DNA from: an uncultured Oscillospiraceae bacterium
Lineage (GTDB): Bacteria > Bacillota > Clostridia > Oscillospirales > Ruminococcaceae
Reading direction: 5' to 3'
DNA length: 64,000 nucleotides
Assembly (NCBI GenBank): GCA_934466475.1
Contig: CAKSLI010000008.1
Span: 15,496-79,495, forward strand
Shown: one piece after another, positions 51,034 through 59,395 of the stretch
Layout: every line of letters starts with the position of its first letter
How positions within the stretch are numbered: the first letter of the stretch is position 1
The notes under the pieces: model-generated
Told to the model about the DNA's origin: nothing
Seen by the model: the letters and a program-made list of their open reading frames with translations, nothing else
Databases searched by the model: none
Program-made: the position numbers and the translations under genes

Positions 51034-52179
51034 ATGACAGAATACAGAACAGATTTCGCGGCTCTTGAAAAGAGTCTGTCAGAAAAGCCGGTCGAGCTGG
51101 GGAAGCTGATAACTCCCGACCCTACGCCGAACACCGTCCGCCTGTGGGATTTTCTGAGGTCCTGCCGGGGGAAGAAATTCATCTCGGGTCAGCAGTATCT
51201 CTGGGAGGACGAGAAGGAGGATCTGGTTTACTGGAACTCCACCGGAAAGCTCCCCGCGATACGCGGCTACGACTTCATGGGAATAAGCGGGCTTGCGCGC
51301 GGCTACGACCAGCTGGGCAGGGCAGTGGACTGGGCGCGCCGCACCGGCGGCATCCTTACTATGTGCTGGCACTGGAACGCTCCGGACGACATGAGCGACT
51401 ATTCGAAGCTCAGCTCGTTCTACTACAAGACCACCAGCTACGACCGAAAAACGGGATTCGACCTGCTCCGTGCCGTTCAGGAAGGCACTCCGGAGAATGA
51501 TTTCGTGATCTACGAGATAGACCTGGTGGCGGACGCGCTGAAAATGCTGGAGCACCAGGATATTCCGGTGCTGTGGAGACCTCTGCACGAGGCAAACGGC
51601 GACTGGTTCTGGTGGGGAAACCGCGGCGGGACCTCAAAGCCGGAGCCGCAGAGCGTTGCCGCTTACAAGAAGCTGTGGTACACGATATTCGACAGGTTCA
51701 TGAATTATCACAGGCTGCACAACCTTATATGGGTATGGAACGGACAGGCTCCGTTCATGGCGGTAAGCCCGAACAGCTACGACATCGCCGGTGATGACAT
51801 CTATGACGAGAAGCCGACTCACCGTTCGCAGATAGAGCGTTACCGCAGCCTGGAAAGCTACACCTCCGGCAAGCTCCTGACGCTCTCCGAGTGCGGGATA
51901 ATACCCGACCCGGACGAAATGGAGAAGGACGGCGCGAACTGGCTCTGGTGGCTCCCGTGGTGGGGTTCGTTCGTGTACGACACGGACGACGGCTGGCGCC
52001 CGGTGCTTGACGAAAACGGTATGCCCAGACCGAACCCAAAGTATATGGACGACGCATTCCTGAAGCGTGTGTTCAATGACCCGAGGGTAGTCACCCTTGA
52101 GGATCTCCCCTGGTATGACCGGGAGAAGAAGCCGCTGCCGTATTCACTCACGCAGTGGCTGAACAAAGAGAAAAAGTAA
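51034..52179 (+). CDS. GH26 endo-beta-1,4-mannanase-like enzyme
   Basis: A 381-residue single-domain enzyme with clear GH26 motifs: KFISGQQYLWEDEKE at the start of the barrel, acid/base Glu in LWRPLHEANGDWFWWG (about 186), the aromatic LIWVWNGQ, and nucleophile Glu in LLTLSECGIIPDPD (about 286). GH26 enzymes cut beta-1,4-mannan or related glucans with retention. No signal peptide is present, so this would be an intracellular enzyme acting on imported oligomannosides unless a non-classical route exists. It is preceded by GGAGG. A DUF4358 lipoprotein gene follows 25 nt later. Confidence 0.88.
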   Translation: MTEYRTDFAALEKSLSEKPVELGKLITPDPTPNTVRLWDFLRSCRGKKFISGQQYLWEDEKEDLVYWNSTGKLPAIRGYDFMGISGLARGYDQLGRAVDWARRTGGILTMCWHWNAPDDMSDYSKLSSFYYKTTSYDRKTGFDLLRAVQEGTPENDFVIYEIDLVADALKMLEHQDIPVLWRPLHEANGDWFWWGNRGGTSKPEPQSVAAYKKLWYTIFDRFMNYHRLHNLIWVWNGQAPFMAVSPNSYDIAGDDIYDEKPTHRSQIERYRSLESYTSGKLLTLSECGIIPDPDEMEKDGANWLWWLPWWGSFVYDTDDGWRPVLDENGMPRPNPKYMDDAFLKRVFNDPRVVTLEDLPWYDREKKPLPYSLTQWLNKEKK

Positions 52180-52204
52180 AGACAAACAGGAAAGGAAAGC
52201 AATT

Positions 52205-52933
52205 ATGAAGAAGTTTTTAGCAACAGCACTTGCCCTTGCAGCTATTACAGCAGCATTCACAGGCTGCTCCAACAACAATAATTCCAGCAGCTCCAGTTCC
52301 AGCAGCTCCAGCTCCAGCAGTTCAGACAGCTCTGCTGCCGAATCCAGCACGACGAGCGGCACCTCACAGGCTGAGACCCCCGCTGCTGAGCGCACCGTAT
52401 CCGACCTCGCAGAAGCGGTAAACGGCTGCGTTGAGTGGCCGGCTATGGAGGAGATCACGGACGGCGAGATCATCAAGACGCTGTTCAACCTTGATGTTGA
52501 CCTGCTTGACGAGTATTATATCTCCAGCGCGATGATGAGCGTACACCTCAACGAGATAATCATTGCAAAGCCCAAGGCAGGCAGTGAGGACGCTGTAAAG
52601 GCACAGCTTGACGAGCATTTCGCATATATCAAGGATGGCGCGGCATTCTATCCTGATCAGGAGATAGCGGCGGCAGGCGCGGTTGAGGGCGTTACCTCTG
52701 ACGGCTACTACTATATTATAGTACACCAGATCGGTTCTCAGATCGCCGATGTTATGGAAGCTTACAAGCCCGGCGATGAGATCACCAAGCTGGAGGTTCC
52801 GGAGCCCACTTATGAGGAGAATGTTCCTACCGATGAGATCGGCGCTCCTATCTACTTCGGCACCGGCGAGGGCGAGGTAGATATCAACGATCCCATTGCT
52901 GGCGTTGGCGGCGATGGAATGGGCGAGGGCTAA
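52205..52933 (+). CDS. DUF4358 lipoprotein with poly-Ser linker
   Basis: A 242-residue lipoprotein. The signal peptide ends in FTGC, then Asn/Ser-rich sequence with a long run of Ser, and a DUF4358-type domain from about residue 65 (VSDLAEAVNGCVEWPAMEEI through YYYIIVHQIGSQIADVM). The last 40 residues are acidic and Gly-rich. DUF4358 proteins are common in gut Clostridia; their function is unknown. It follows the GH26 gene at 25 nt with its own AAAGGAAAG ribosome site. Confidence 0.85.
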   Translation: MKKFLATALALAAITAAFTGCSNNNNSSSSSSSSSSSSSSDSSAAESSTTSGTSQAETPAAERTVSDLAEAVNGCVEWPAMEEITDGEIIKTLFNLDVDLLDEYYISSAMMSVHLNEIIIAKPKAGSEDAVKAQLDEHFAYIKDGAAFYPDQEIAAAGAVEGVTSDGYYYIIVHQIGSQIADVMEAYKPGDEITKLEVPEPTYEENVPTDEIGAPIYFGTGEGEVDINDPIAGVGGDGMGEG

Positions 52934-52982
52934 GACGCCAACGGCGATATCGCTGTATACTGATAAGGATAAATCATCATGG

Positions 52983-53006
52983 CTCCCTGCTCCGGCAGGG
53001 AGTTTT
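52983..53006 (+). terminator. Terminator after the DUF4358 gene
   Basis: CTCCCTGC/GCAGGGAG with TCCG loop and TTTT. The rest of 52934-53230 has no gene; a TATAAT at 53180-53185 is the probable -10 of the next gene. Confidence 0.75.
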
Positions 53007-53230
53007 GGTTATATAGGATATTCGATTGACCACGATTTTGATAATATCAGCTGCGCAGAATTTATCGTATGCCATTTGGAGGAAAACGCCTGAAAGCGCA
53101 GTATCGGCTCAAAAACCTGCTTTATCTGGTTATGTTTAAAATAATAAAACTGACACTGGAACTATAACCAACTCTGTTGTATAATAAAAGTTATAGAAAA
53201 AACGGCATAGTCCGAAAAGGAGAATGTGTT

Positions 53231-53797
53231 ATGACAACAGAAAAGACAACCAAGACATCAGCAAGGGATAAGCTGCTCAAAATCTGCGTAACTGCGATGT
53301 TTGCCGCGCTTATCTGCGTTGCAACGATGCTTATTCAGATCCCGTCCCCGCTGAACGGATATGTGAACTTCGGCGACTGCTTTATTCTGATAGCGGCATG
53401 GGTGCTTGGTCCGGTTTACGGATTTGCGGCAGGCGGTATCGGCTCCGCGCTGGCTGACCTGTTTACAGGATATGTACATTATGTTCCCGGTACTTTTGTG
53501 ATCAAGGGACTTATCGCAGTGGCTGCCGCGCTCATCTGCCGCGCAATGCTGAAGAAGCTCGGCAAGGTGGTTATCCCCGCATATACCGTAAGCGCCCTCG
53601 CTGGCGAGATCATCATGGTAGGCGGCTACTACCTGTACGCTGCGCTGCTTCTCGGAAAGAGCTTCGCGGGCGCTGCTGCAAGCGTTCCCGGAAACCTCGT
53701 TCAGGGCGCGTTCGGACTTATCTGCGGCGTTGTTATCATCAGGATCATTGCGAAAACAAAGGTGCTGAGCAAATTCAGTACCTACGCGGTAGCCTGA
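53231..53797 (+). CDS. ECF transporter S component
   Basis: A 188-residue, six-helix membrane protein. KICVTAMFAALICVATMLIQIP and YVNFGDCFILIAAWVLGPVYG are the first-helix and loop pattern of ECF S components (pfam12822/pfam07155 type), followed by GGIGSALADLFTGYVHYVPGTFVIKGL. S components bind a vitamin or precursor and dock on a shared EcfAAT module, which is elsewhere in the genome. The ligand is not readable; no recognisable riboswitch is upstream. ATG 53231 follows AAAAGGAG; the upstream Met at 53177 precedes the promoter -10 and is rejected. Confidence 0.83.
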   Translation: MTTEKTTKTSARDKLLKICVTAMFAALICVATMLIQIPSPLNGYVNFGDCFILIAAWVLGPVYGFAAGGIGSALADLFTGYVHYVPGTFVIKGLIAVAAALICRAMLKKLGKVVIPAYTVSALAGEIIMVGGYYLYAALLLGKSFAGAAASVPGNLVQGAFGLICGVVIIRIIAKTKVLSKFSTYAVA

Positions 53798-53813
53798 ATC
53801 CACAAAGAAACTC

Positions 53814-53846
53814 AGCAGGGCAGCTTTTACACTGCCCTGCTTTTTT
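53814..53846 (+). terminator. Terminator after the ECF S gene
   Basis: Perfect 10-bp stem AGCAGGGCAG/CTGCCCTGCT and six T. Confidence 0.9.
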
Positions 53847-53847
53847 G

Positions 53848-53876
53848 TTGACTTTTCCGGATTTGTATGCTATGAT
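53848..53876 (+). promoter_or_regulatory. Promoter of the HAD gene
   Basis: TTGACT 53848-53853, a 17-bp spacer and TATGAT 53871-53876 with TGc in front. Confidence 0.75.
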
Positions 53877-53895
53877 AGAAAGAAGGAGGGAAACT

Positions 53896-54537
53896 ATGAA
53901 AAAAGCAGTAATATTCGACCTTGACGGGACTCTCTGGGACAGTTCCGAGAGCGTAGCCGCGGCATGGAACACGGTTTTTTCCCGCTGCCCGGACATATCC
54001 CGCAGGATAACCGTTGCAGATATGCACACGTACATGGGAAAAACGCTGGACAAGATAGCTCCGCTGGCGCTTCCTGATACTCCGGAGCCGCGCCGCAGCG
54101 AGGTGCTCTGGGAGGGCGTGAGATACGAGCAGGAATACATCGCGCAGCATGGAGCCAGGCTTTATCCCGGGCTGCGTGAAACCCTGGAGCGGCTCCGCCG
54201 TGAATACACGCTTATCATCGTCAGCAACTGCCAGGACGGCTATATACAGTGCTTCCTGGAATTTTCCGGCATGGGCGGGCTGTTCGCTGATTTCGAGAGC
54301 GCCGGAGCCACCGGGCTTTCAAAGGGCGAGAACATACGTCTGGTGATCCGGCGCAATGGGATAGACCAGGCGGTCTATGTCGGTGATACCCAGGGAGACC
54401 TGGATTCGGCTGATTTCGCGGGAGTTCCGTTCATCAGGGCGGCGTACGGATTCGGTCAGATGAACAGGGAAGTCCCGGAGATAGCGGAATTTACGGAGCT
54501 TCCGGCAGCTGTACAGGCTGTTTTCCGGAAAAAATAG
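53896..54537 (+). CDS. HAD superfamily phosphatase
   Basis: A 213-residue HAD hydrolase with a helical cap. Motif I is FDLDGTLWDS, motif II IIVSNCQD, motif III Lys in GLSKGENI, and motif IV VGDTQGDLDSA. It resembles the phosphoglycolate phosphatase/Gph-like group of small-molecule phosphatases; the substrate is unknown. ATG 53896 follows AAGGAGGG. It stands alone between two terminators. Confidence 0.88.
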   Translation: MKKAVIFDLDGTLWDSSESVAAAWNTVFSRCPDISRRITVADMHTYMGKTLDKIAPLALPDTPEPRRSEVLWEGVRYEQEYIAQHGARLYPGLRETLERLRREYTLIIVSNCQDGYIQCFLEFSGMGGLFADFESAGATGLSKGENIRLVIRRNGIDQAVYVGDTQGDLDSADFAGVPFIRAAYGFGQMNREVPEIAEFTELPAAVQAVFRKK

Positions 54538-54540
54538 CAA

Positions 54541-54577
54541 AAACCGGGCCGCGCAGGAATGCGGCTCGGTTTCTTTT
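54541..54577. terminator. Bidirectional terminator between HAD gene and AgrC-like gene
   Basis: AAACCGGGCCGC/GCGGCTCGGTTT with one wobble, and a C-interrupted T run following. Confidence 0.8.
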
Positions 54578-55894
54578 TTACAGCATGAGCATTACGGTGA
54601 CCACGAACATACCGTTTTTATGCGTTATTTCTAGCTTGCCTCCGTTGCGGGTCACGATGTCCCGGACGGAGGTAAGCCCTATTCCTCTGCCGGAGTGCTT
54701 GGTGGACAGGAAAACTCCGTCCTTGTCCTGACTGAGTTCGCCGGAATAGGTGTTGCTTATCTTAAACAGTATCGAGCCGCCCTTGCATATACTCCTGACG
54801 GTTATCTTCCGTTCGCCGTCCACATGGCGTACGGCTTCTACCGCATTTTCCAGGAGGTTTCCGAGCATGACGGAGATCACGTTGTCTGAAACGCTGATGT
54901 TTTCCGGTACATCAACGTTCACGTCAAATTCGATCTCGTCGTTCTTTGCCTGCTGCGAATAGAACTGTAACAGGGAGTTGACCGAATAATGCTTACAGAA
55001 GCAGACGCTGCGGTCGTCCGGCATTGAGAGCTCGTATTCGTCGAGGTACTTTGCCGCCTCGTCGTATTTCCCGTCCGCCAGCAGTGAGCGCATGGCGATG
55101 ACGTTGTGCCGCACGTCATGCTTGAATTTGCGCGCCTCGTTCATTCTTTCACGCAGGTTCTCATATTGCAGGTTCTGCATGGTGAGCGCGTGATTCTGCT
55201 CTGAAAGCTGAACGTTACTGTCAACGACAAGTATATGCTGTATGACCATGTGATATATGAGGAACGCTCCCAGGTTTATCACAAACAGGAAAACCGCGTT
55301 ACGCGGGATCAGCGCGAATTCCAGGGAAGATATCCCGCTTGCATAGAGCCGGAAGTACCACTCGATGTAAAAGGTTGCCGGTATCAGCCAGAGAAATCTC
55401 CAGGTGGGGCGGGAGGTGTCCTTTTCCAGCGCTGTCGAGTATGTCTGTGAGATGTAGCGGGCGAGCGGCAGCAGCACGATGGTCTCCATTATCAGAAGGA
55501 TCAGCGAGAATGTCCACTTGTAGCCCTGGACAGCCATTTCCGGGAAGAAAATACCCTCGATGCTCTTTGAGCTGACTATCATCAGATTTGCGATATTGGA
55601 GAACATCAGCAGCGAAAACAAGGTTTTCCCGAAATGCGCTTTGACCGCGAAAAGGTAAAAGAACGCAAACATGGCCGTGGACGCCACGCTGAGGAATCCC
55701 GCGTTGCCGTCCCAGAGACCCACCCACAGACCGGCTCCGACCTGCACCAAAGTAGCGGCGCATACCAGCAGTATGGTCACGCGCCGGGAGAATCTCAGGC
55801 TGTGCCTGAACGGGTAGAGGGCAAGCGCGATATATGGGAGAAAGCTCAGCAGGGAGTACGCGATCATTTCTATCGCGTGGGTCATATCCTGCAT
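54578..55894 (-). CDS. AgrC/GHKL-type sensor histidine kinase
   Basis: A 438-residue kinase. About 200 N-terminal residues form six to seven membrane helices, as in AgrC-like receptors. The DHp-like helix has KFKHDVRHNVIAMRSLL (His about 257), and the GHKL ATPase domain shows GNLLENAVEAV (N box) and GRGIGLTSVRDIV (G2). Kinases of this kind pair with LytTR regulators, and that gene lies directly upstream with overlapping stop and start. Many sense secreted peptides, but no AgrB or AgrD gene is present here, so the signal is unknown. Confidence 0.87.
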   Translation of the reverse strand: MQDMTHAIEMIAYSLLSFLPYIALALYPFRHSLRFSRRVTILLVCAATLVQVGAGLWVGLWDGNAGFLSVASTAMFAFFYLFAVKAHFGKTLFSLLMFSNIANLMIVSSKSIEGIFFPEMAVQGYKWTFSLILLIMETIVLLPLARYISQTYSTALEKDTSRPTWRFLWLIPATFYIEWYFRLYASGISSLEFALIPRNAVFLFVINLGAFLIYHMVIQHILVVDSNVQLSEQNHALTMQNLQYENLRERMNEARKFKHDVRHNVIAMRSLLADGKYDEAAKYLDEYELSMPDDRSVCFCKHYSVNSLLQFYSQQAKNDEIEFDVNVDVPENISVSDNVISVMLGNLLENAVEAVRHVDGERKITVRSICKGGSILFKISNTYSGELSQDKDGVFLSTKHSGRGIGLTSVRDIVTRNGGKLEITHKNGMFVVTVMLML

Positions 55895-56616
55895 CAGGAG
55901 TTCACCTCCAGGCTGAGGACCGTGAACTGGAAGCTGCTGTACTTTGCGCGTGCGTCCTTGAGGCTGCGGCGGGCTATGGGCATGATCATTCCGTTCTTCA
56001 TAACGAAGGAGTCGTCCCCGAGCCGCTCAACCTCGTAGAAATTAAGCAGGACTCCCTTGGTGGGCGAGTAGAAGAATCCGAACGGCGACAGCAGCTTTTC
56101 CACCTGTGTGAATGTGGAGTATATGCTGTGCTTTTCTCCGGAGCGCAGGTAGAATATCATTCTGTGGCTGCTGTATTCCGCGCAGATTATGCTGCGGCAG
56201 GCGACCGGGGTTCCGTCCGGGAGCTTCACGCAGCGGGTGCGCTCTATCTGTTCAAGGTCTACCTTTTTCAGCAGCCGTGCGATCTTTTCCGGCGTGACCG
56301 GCTTCTGGATGTAGTCCCGCGCGTCCACATCATAGGTTTCCGCGGCGAAGTCGTTCGATGAGGTGCAGAATGCCAGCCGCACATCGGCGTCCTTTTCGCG
56401 TATCTTTTCAGCGGCTTCAATGCCGTTCTGACCGTCCATGTATATGTCAAGTATGATAAGGTCGTATTTCCCGACGTGCCAGTTTCCCAGGAATTCCTCA
56501 CTGCTGCCGTATGTATCAATGGTGTGCGGCTGCCCCGGGAGACCCAGCTGTATCGACAGCATTTCCTTCATATACGCAAGCATCGAGTCGTCATCGTCAA
56601 CAAGAGCTATATTCAT
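55894..56616 (-). CDS. LytTR family response regulator (AgrA-like)
   Basis: A 240-residue regulator. The receiver carries VDDDD near residue 7, phosphorylation Asp57 in IILDIYMDG, and the Lys in IQKPVTPEK. The C-terminal domain (about 135-235) is LytTR, with CAEYSSHRMIFYLRSG and FYEVERLGDDSFVMKNG. LytTR domains bind direct repeats in promoters. Its strong own promoter (TTGAAA-17-TATACT, minus strand) is just upstream. Order regulator-kinase with a 1-nt overlap shows translational coupling. Confidence 0.9.
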   Translation of the reverse strand: MNIALVDDDDSMLAYMKEMLSIQLGLPGQPHTIDTYGSSEEFLGNWHVGKYDLIILDIYMDGQNGIEAAEKIREKDADVRLAFCTSSNDFAAETYDVDARDYIQKPVTPEKIARLLKKVDLEQIERTRCVKLPDGTPVACRSIICAEYSSHRMIFYLRSGEKHSIYSTFTQVEKLLSPFGFFYSPTKGVLLNFYEVERLGDDSFVMKNGMIMPIARRSLKDARAKYSSFQFTVLSLEVNS

Positions 56617-56639
56617 AACAGCGCCCCCTTATTTATAAC

Positions 56640-56668
56640 AGTATATCATATCTGGTGCGCTATTTCAA
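56640..56668 (-). promoter_or_regulatory. Promoter of the AgrAC-like operon
   Basis: Minus strand TTGAAA (56668-56663), a 17-bp spacer and TATACT (56645-56640). Confidence 0.75.
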
Positions 56669-56831
56669 CATTCGTTGCATTTAGCGATGCGTATTGCGCA
56701 TGTTGATCCGTAAGCTTTTAAGGGGAAAAGTTGAAAAAATATATTCTGCCGGGATAAATTTATATGCATTATCACGGCTGTAATTCATATATTCATGTCA
56801 TTTTGATATGTATTCTATTTCAAAAAAAGAT

Positions 56832-56860
56832 TAGACATTTTATGTGTAGGAGGGTATAAT
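56832..56860 (+). promoter_or_regulatory. Promoter of the DUF1275 gene, possibly also of the atp operon
   Basis: TAGACA 56832-56837, a 17-bp spacer and TATAAT 56855-56860. The intergenic stretch 56669-56831 is AT-rich with nothing else recognised. Confidence 0.7.
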
Positions 56861-56921
56861 ATAATCGACGAAAAAATATACCATTTTTATACATAAAAGC
56901 GTTGAACAGAGGCGGTCGCAG

Positions 56922-57602
56922 ATGTCACAGAAAGGTTTCCACGGACAGATGTCCGATAAATTCCGTTCGGCGGTGTTTATAATACTTTCCGGCGGTTTCC
57001 AGGACGCATACACATACTGCTGCCGCGACGGCGTATTCGCCAACGCGCAGACCGGAAACATTGTGCTGATGTCCTCGGCGCTGTTCCGCGGCGAGTGGGA
57101 TAAGGTGGCAAAGTACCTGATACCTGTGGTCTCGTTCCTGGTAGGAATCGCGGTGGCGGAGCTGGTGCACGTTCACTACAAGAAATACGAGCGGATACAC
57201 TGGCGCCAGATAGTCCTTATCGAGGAGATAGTCCTGCTGTTCATTGTGGGATTTATCCCGGAGCAGCTGAATCCGCTTGCTAATGCGCTGGTTTCGTTCG
57301 TGTGCGCCCTCCAGGTGCAGACGTTCCACAAGATACACGGTCAGCCGTATGCCAGCACGATGTGCATAGGAAATATGCGCAGCGGCATGGAGTCGCTGTG
57401 CGCCTACTTCCGCGGGCATGACCGCGAGGCGCTCACCAGGGCGCTGACTTATTTCGGGGTGATCGGTGTGTTTGCCGCAGGCGCGGGACTTGGCAGCGTG
57501 CTTTCCACAGCGATAGGGCACGGGATAATCTGGGTCTGCTGCGGTCTGCTGGCTGTCAGCTTCTGCCTGATGTTCATTCACGAGAAGGAAGAGGGACAAT
57601 AA
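56922..57602 (+). CDS. DUF1275 (YoaK-like) membrane protein
   Basis: A 226-residue membrane protein with about six helices. The start, FILSGGFQDAYTYCCRDGVFANAQTGNIVLM, is the hallmark of DUF1275/YoaK, and FVCALQVQTFHKIHGQPYASTMCIGNMRSG is the second conserved region. Function is unknown; transport has been suggested. It precedes the ATP synthase operon by 48 nt, and no terminator or separate promoter is seen between, so it may be co-transcribed in place of the usual atpI. Confidence 0.88.
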   Translation: MSQKGFHGQMSDKFRSAVFIILSGGFQDAYTYCCRDGVFANAQTGNIVLMSSALFRGEWDKVAKYLIPVVSFLVGIAVAELVHVHYKKYERIHWRQIVLIEEIVLLFIVGFIPEQLNPLANALVSFVCALQVQTFHKIHGQPYASTMCIGNMRSGMESLCAYFRGHDREALTRALTYFGVIGVFAAGAGLGSVLSTAIGHGIIWVCCGLLAVSFCLMFIHEKEEGQ

Positions 57603-57650
57603 CCGCCGCTGGCGGATGACATACAGATACAGACAGAAAGGAGAAATATA

Positions 57651-58490
57651 ATGAGCAAAAGAAAACGTGCGGTGTTCATCATCGTATGGGTCGCGCTTAT
57701 GGCGGTCATTCTTGCGGCGGCGCTGCTTGTGGGCGGTTCCGGCGAGTCTGAGTCCATAAAGGTGGTCATGCGTGACGCAGTGCTGCACGGGACAAATAAG
57801 GTCAGTCTTTTCGGACTGAAGGACGTGAATCCGGCGTACATATCCTCGCTGGTAGTATGCGGCGCGCTGCTTGTTGCTGCGGCGATAATACGCATATTCG
57901 TGATACCGAGGTTTAAGATGGTGCCGGGTAAGTTCCAGCTGGTGCTGGAGCAGCTCGTGGGATTCTTTGACAACCTTGCAAAGACCAGCAGTCCTCATAA
58001 AAATACATTCCTGGGGGCGTATGTGTTCGCCGCCGGAGTGTACATCTTCGTGGGAACGCTGTTCGAGCTTTTCGGAATACAGGCTCCAACAACGGCCGGA
58101 GGTACGATATCCCTTCCCGCGCCGCTGTCGGACATAAACGCGGCGATAATGCTCGGCTGCCTGTCGTATCTGGTGATACTGAGCGGTGGTATAGCGGGCG
58201 CGAAGATAAAGGGCGTCGGAAGAACGCTCAAGGAATTCTCGCTGCCGATTTCAATGAGCTTCCGTCTTTTCGGCGCGCTGCTGAGCGGTCTGCTGGTAAC
58301 TGAGCTCGTGTACTACAACATCAGCCTGAGCTTTGTTCTCCCGGTTTTCGTGGGAATAATGTTCACGCTGCTTCACGCGCTGATCCAGGCGTATGTACTT
58401 ACGATGCTGACGGCGATGTTCTACGGAGAGGTCTCCGAGCCGCCGGTCAAGGCGATAAAAAAGCGAATATCCAAATCCACAAACAAATAA
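57651..58490 (+). CDS. atpB: ATP synthase F0 subunit a
   Basis: A 279-residue membrane subunit that forms the ion half-channels beside the c-ring. The essential Arg is in PISMSFRLFGALLSG, and the following helix ends with TMLTAMFYGEV. The N-terminal helix is preceded by only a few residues. It is the first structural gene of the atp operon. The order atpB-E-F-(H)-A-G-D-C is standard except for the missing atpH. It starts after AAAGGAG. Confidence 0.93.
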   Translation: MSKRKRAVFIIVWVALMAVILAAALLVGGSGESESIKVVMRDAVLHGTNKVSLFGLKDVNPAYISSLVVCGALLVAAAIIRIFVIPRFKMVPGKFQLVLEQLVGFFDNLAKTSSPHKNTFLGAYVFAAGVYIFVGTLFELFGIQAPTTAGGTISLPAPLSDINAAIMLGCLSYLVILSGGIAGAKIKGVGRTLKEFSLPISMSFRLFGALLSGLLVTELVYYNISLSFVLPVFVGIMFTLLHALIQAYVLTMLTAMFYGEVSEPPVKAIKKRISKSTNK

Positions 58491-58519
58491 AATAAGAAAG
58501 AATTTTGGAGGAAACAACT

Positions 58520-58903
58520 ATGAAGAGATCAGTTAAGAAATTAGTAATATGCGGTATCGTTGCGCTTATGGTTTGCGCGCTTTGCAGCCTGGTTGCGTTT
58601 GCGGCGGCTGACAAGCCCGAGCCCGCTCCCCAGGACGGCGCTAGCGTTTCTCAGGAAGCGCAGACCAGCGATAATGATTCCACAGGCAGCAAGGCTATCG
58701 CGGCAGGTATCTGCGTAGGTATCGCTGCCTGCGGCGCCGGCATAGGCATGGGTCTTACGACTGCCAAGTCCTCCGAGGGCATTTCACGTCAGCCCGAGGC
58801 TGCGGACAAGATCCGTACAAACATGATGCTCGGTCTGGTGTTCATCGAAACTGCGATCATTTACGCGCTGGTAGTTGCAATACTTATCATCTTCGTACTG
58901 TAA
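58520..58903 (+). CDS. atpE: ATP synthase F0 subunit c with long N-terminal extension
   Basis: 127 residues, whereas ordinary c subunits have 70-90. The C-terminal 75 residues form the hairpin of two helices: GIAACGAGIGMGLTTAKSSEG, the loop RQPEA, and the second helix with the ion-carrying Glu in VFIETAIIYALVV. Against the Na+-type c-ring of Ilyobacter, Glu, Tyr and a hydroxyl (Thr) are kept, but the Gln of helix 1 is Met, so ion choice is uncertain. Residues 1-28 are a hydrophobic signal-like helix and 29-50 an acidic Pro/Ser linker; the leader may be cleaved. ATG 58520 follows GGAGG. Confidence 0.9.
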   Translation: MKRSVKKLVICGIVALMVCALCSLVAFAAADKPEPAPQDGASVSQEAQTSDNDSTGSKAIAAGICVGIAACGAGIGMGLTTAKSSEGISRQPEAADKIRTNMMLGLVFIETAIIYALVVAILIIFVL

Positions 58904-58915
58904 GGGGGTAATTTT

Positions 58916-59389
58916 ATGGGAATCCCTCTTAATGTAGACTGGCAGCAGATACTGCTGCATCTGTTCAACTTCGTGATACTCGCCGGAGGTCTCTGGCTGC
59001 TGCTTTACAAGCCGGTCAAGAACTTCATGGCAAAGCGCGAGGCTTACTACAAGGACATGGATAAGGCGGCAAACGACAGGCTCGCCTCCGCCGAGGAAGA
59101 ACAGAGCAAGTACTCCGGGCTCATCGAAAAGGCTCAGGACGAGGCTGCCGAGCTGAAGAAGAAAGCTATGGCTGACGCAGAGACTGCTGCCAAGGCTCAT
59201 ATCGCCGAGGCTGAGCAGGAGAAGCAGCGCATACTCGACGACGCAAGGAGAGCGGCTCAGGCAGAGAAGAACAAGGTCCTCCAGGAGGCAAACGCGCAGA
59301 TAGAGGAAATGGTTTCTGCGGCGGTAGACAAGCTGCTTGTGCCTGCGGGAAGCGCCTATGACAGCTTTGAAGATTCCGGAAAGGAGTAA
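58916..59389 (+). CDS. atpF: ATP synthase F0 subunit b
   Basis: A 157-residue peripheral-stalk subunit: one N-terminal membrane helix (LLHLFNFVILAGGLWLLLY) and a long charged helix (AEEEQSKYSGLIEKAQDEAAELKKKAMADAE...) that dimerises. The length is normal. No delta domain is fused to it. The next gene starts 6 nt later and codes for the alpha subunit, not delta. Confidence 0.93.
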   Translation: MGIPLNVDWQQILLHLFNFVILAGGLWLLLYKPVKNFMAKREAYYKDMDKAANDRLASAEEEQSKYSGLIEKAQDEAAELKKKAMADAETAAKAHIAEAEQEKQRILDDARRAAQAEKNKVLQEANAQIEEMVSAAVDKLLVPAGSAYDSFEDSGKE

Positions 59390-59395
59390 TGACTG

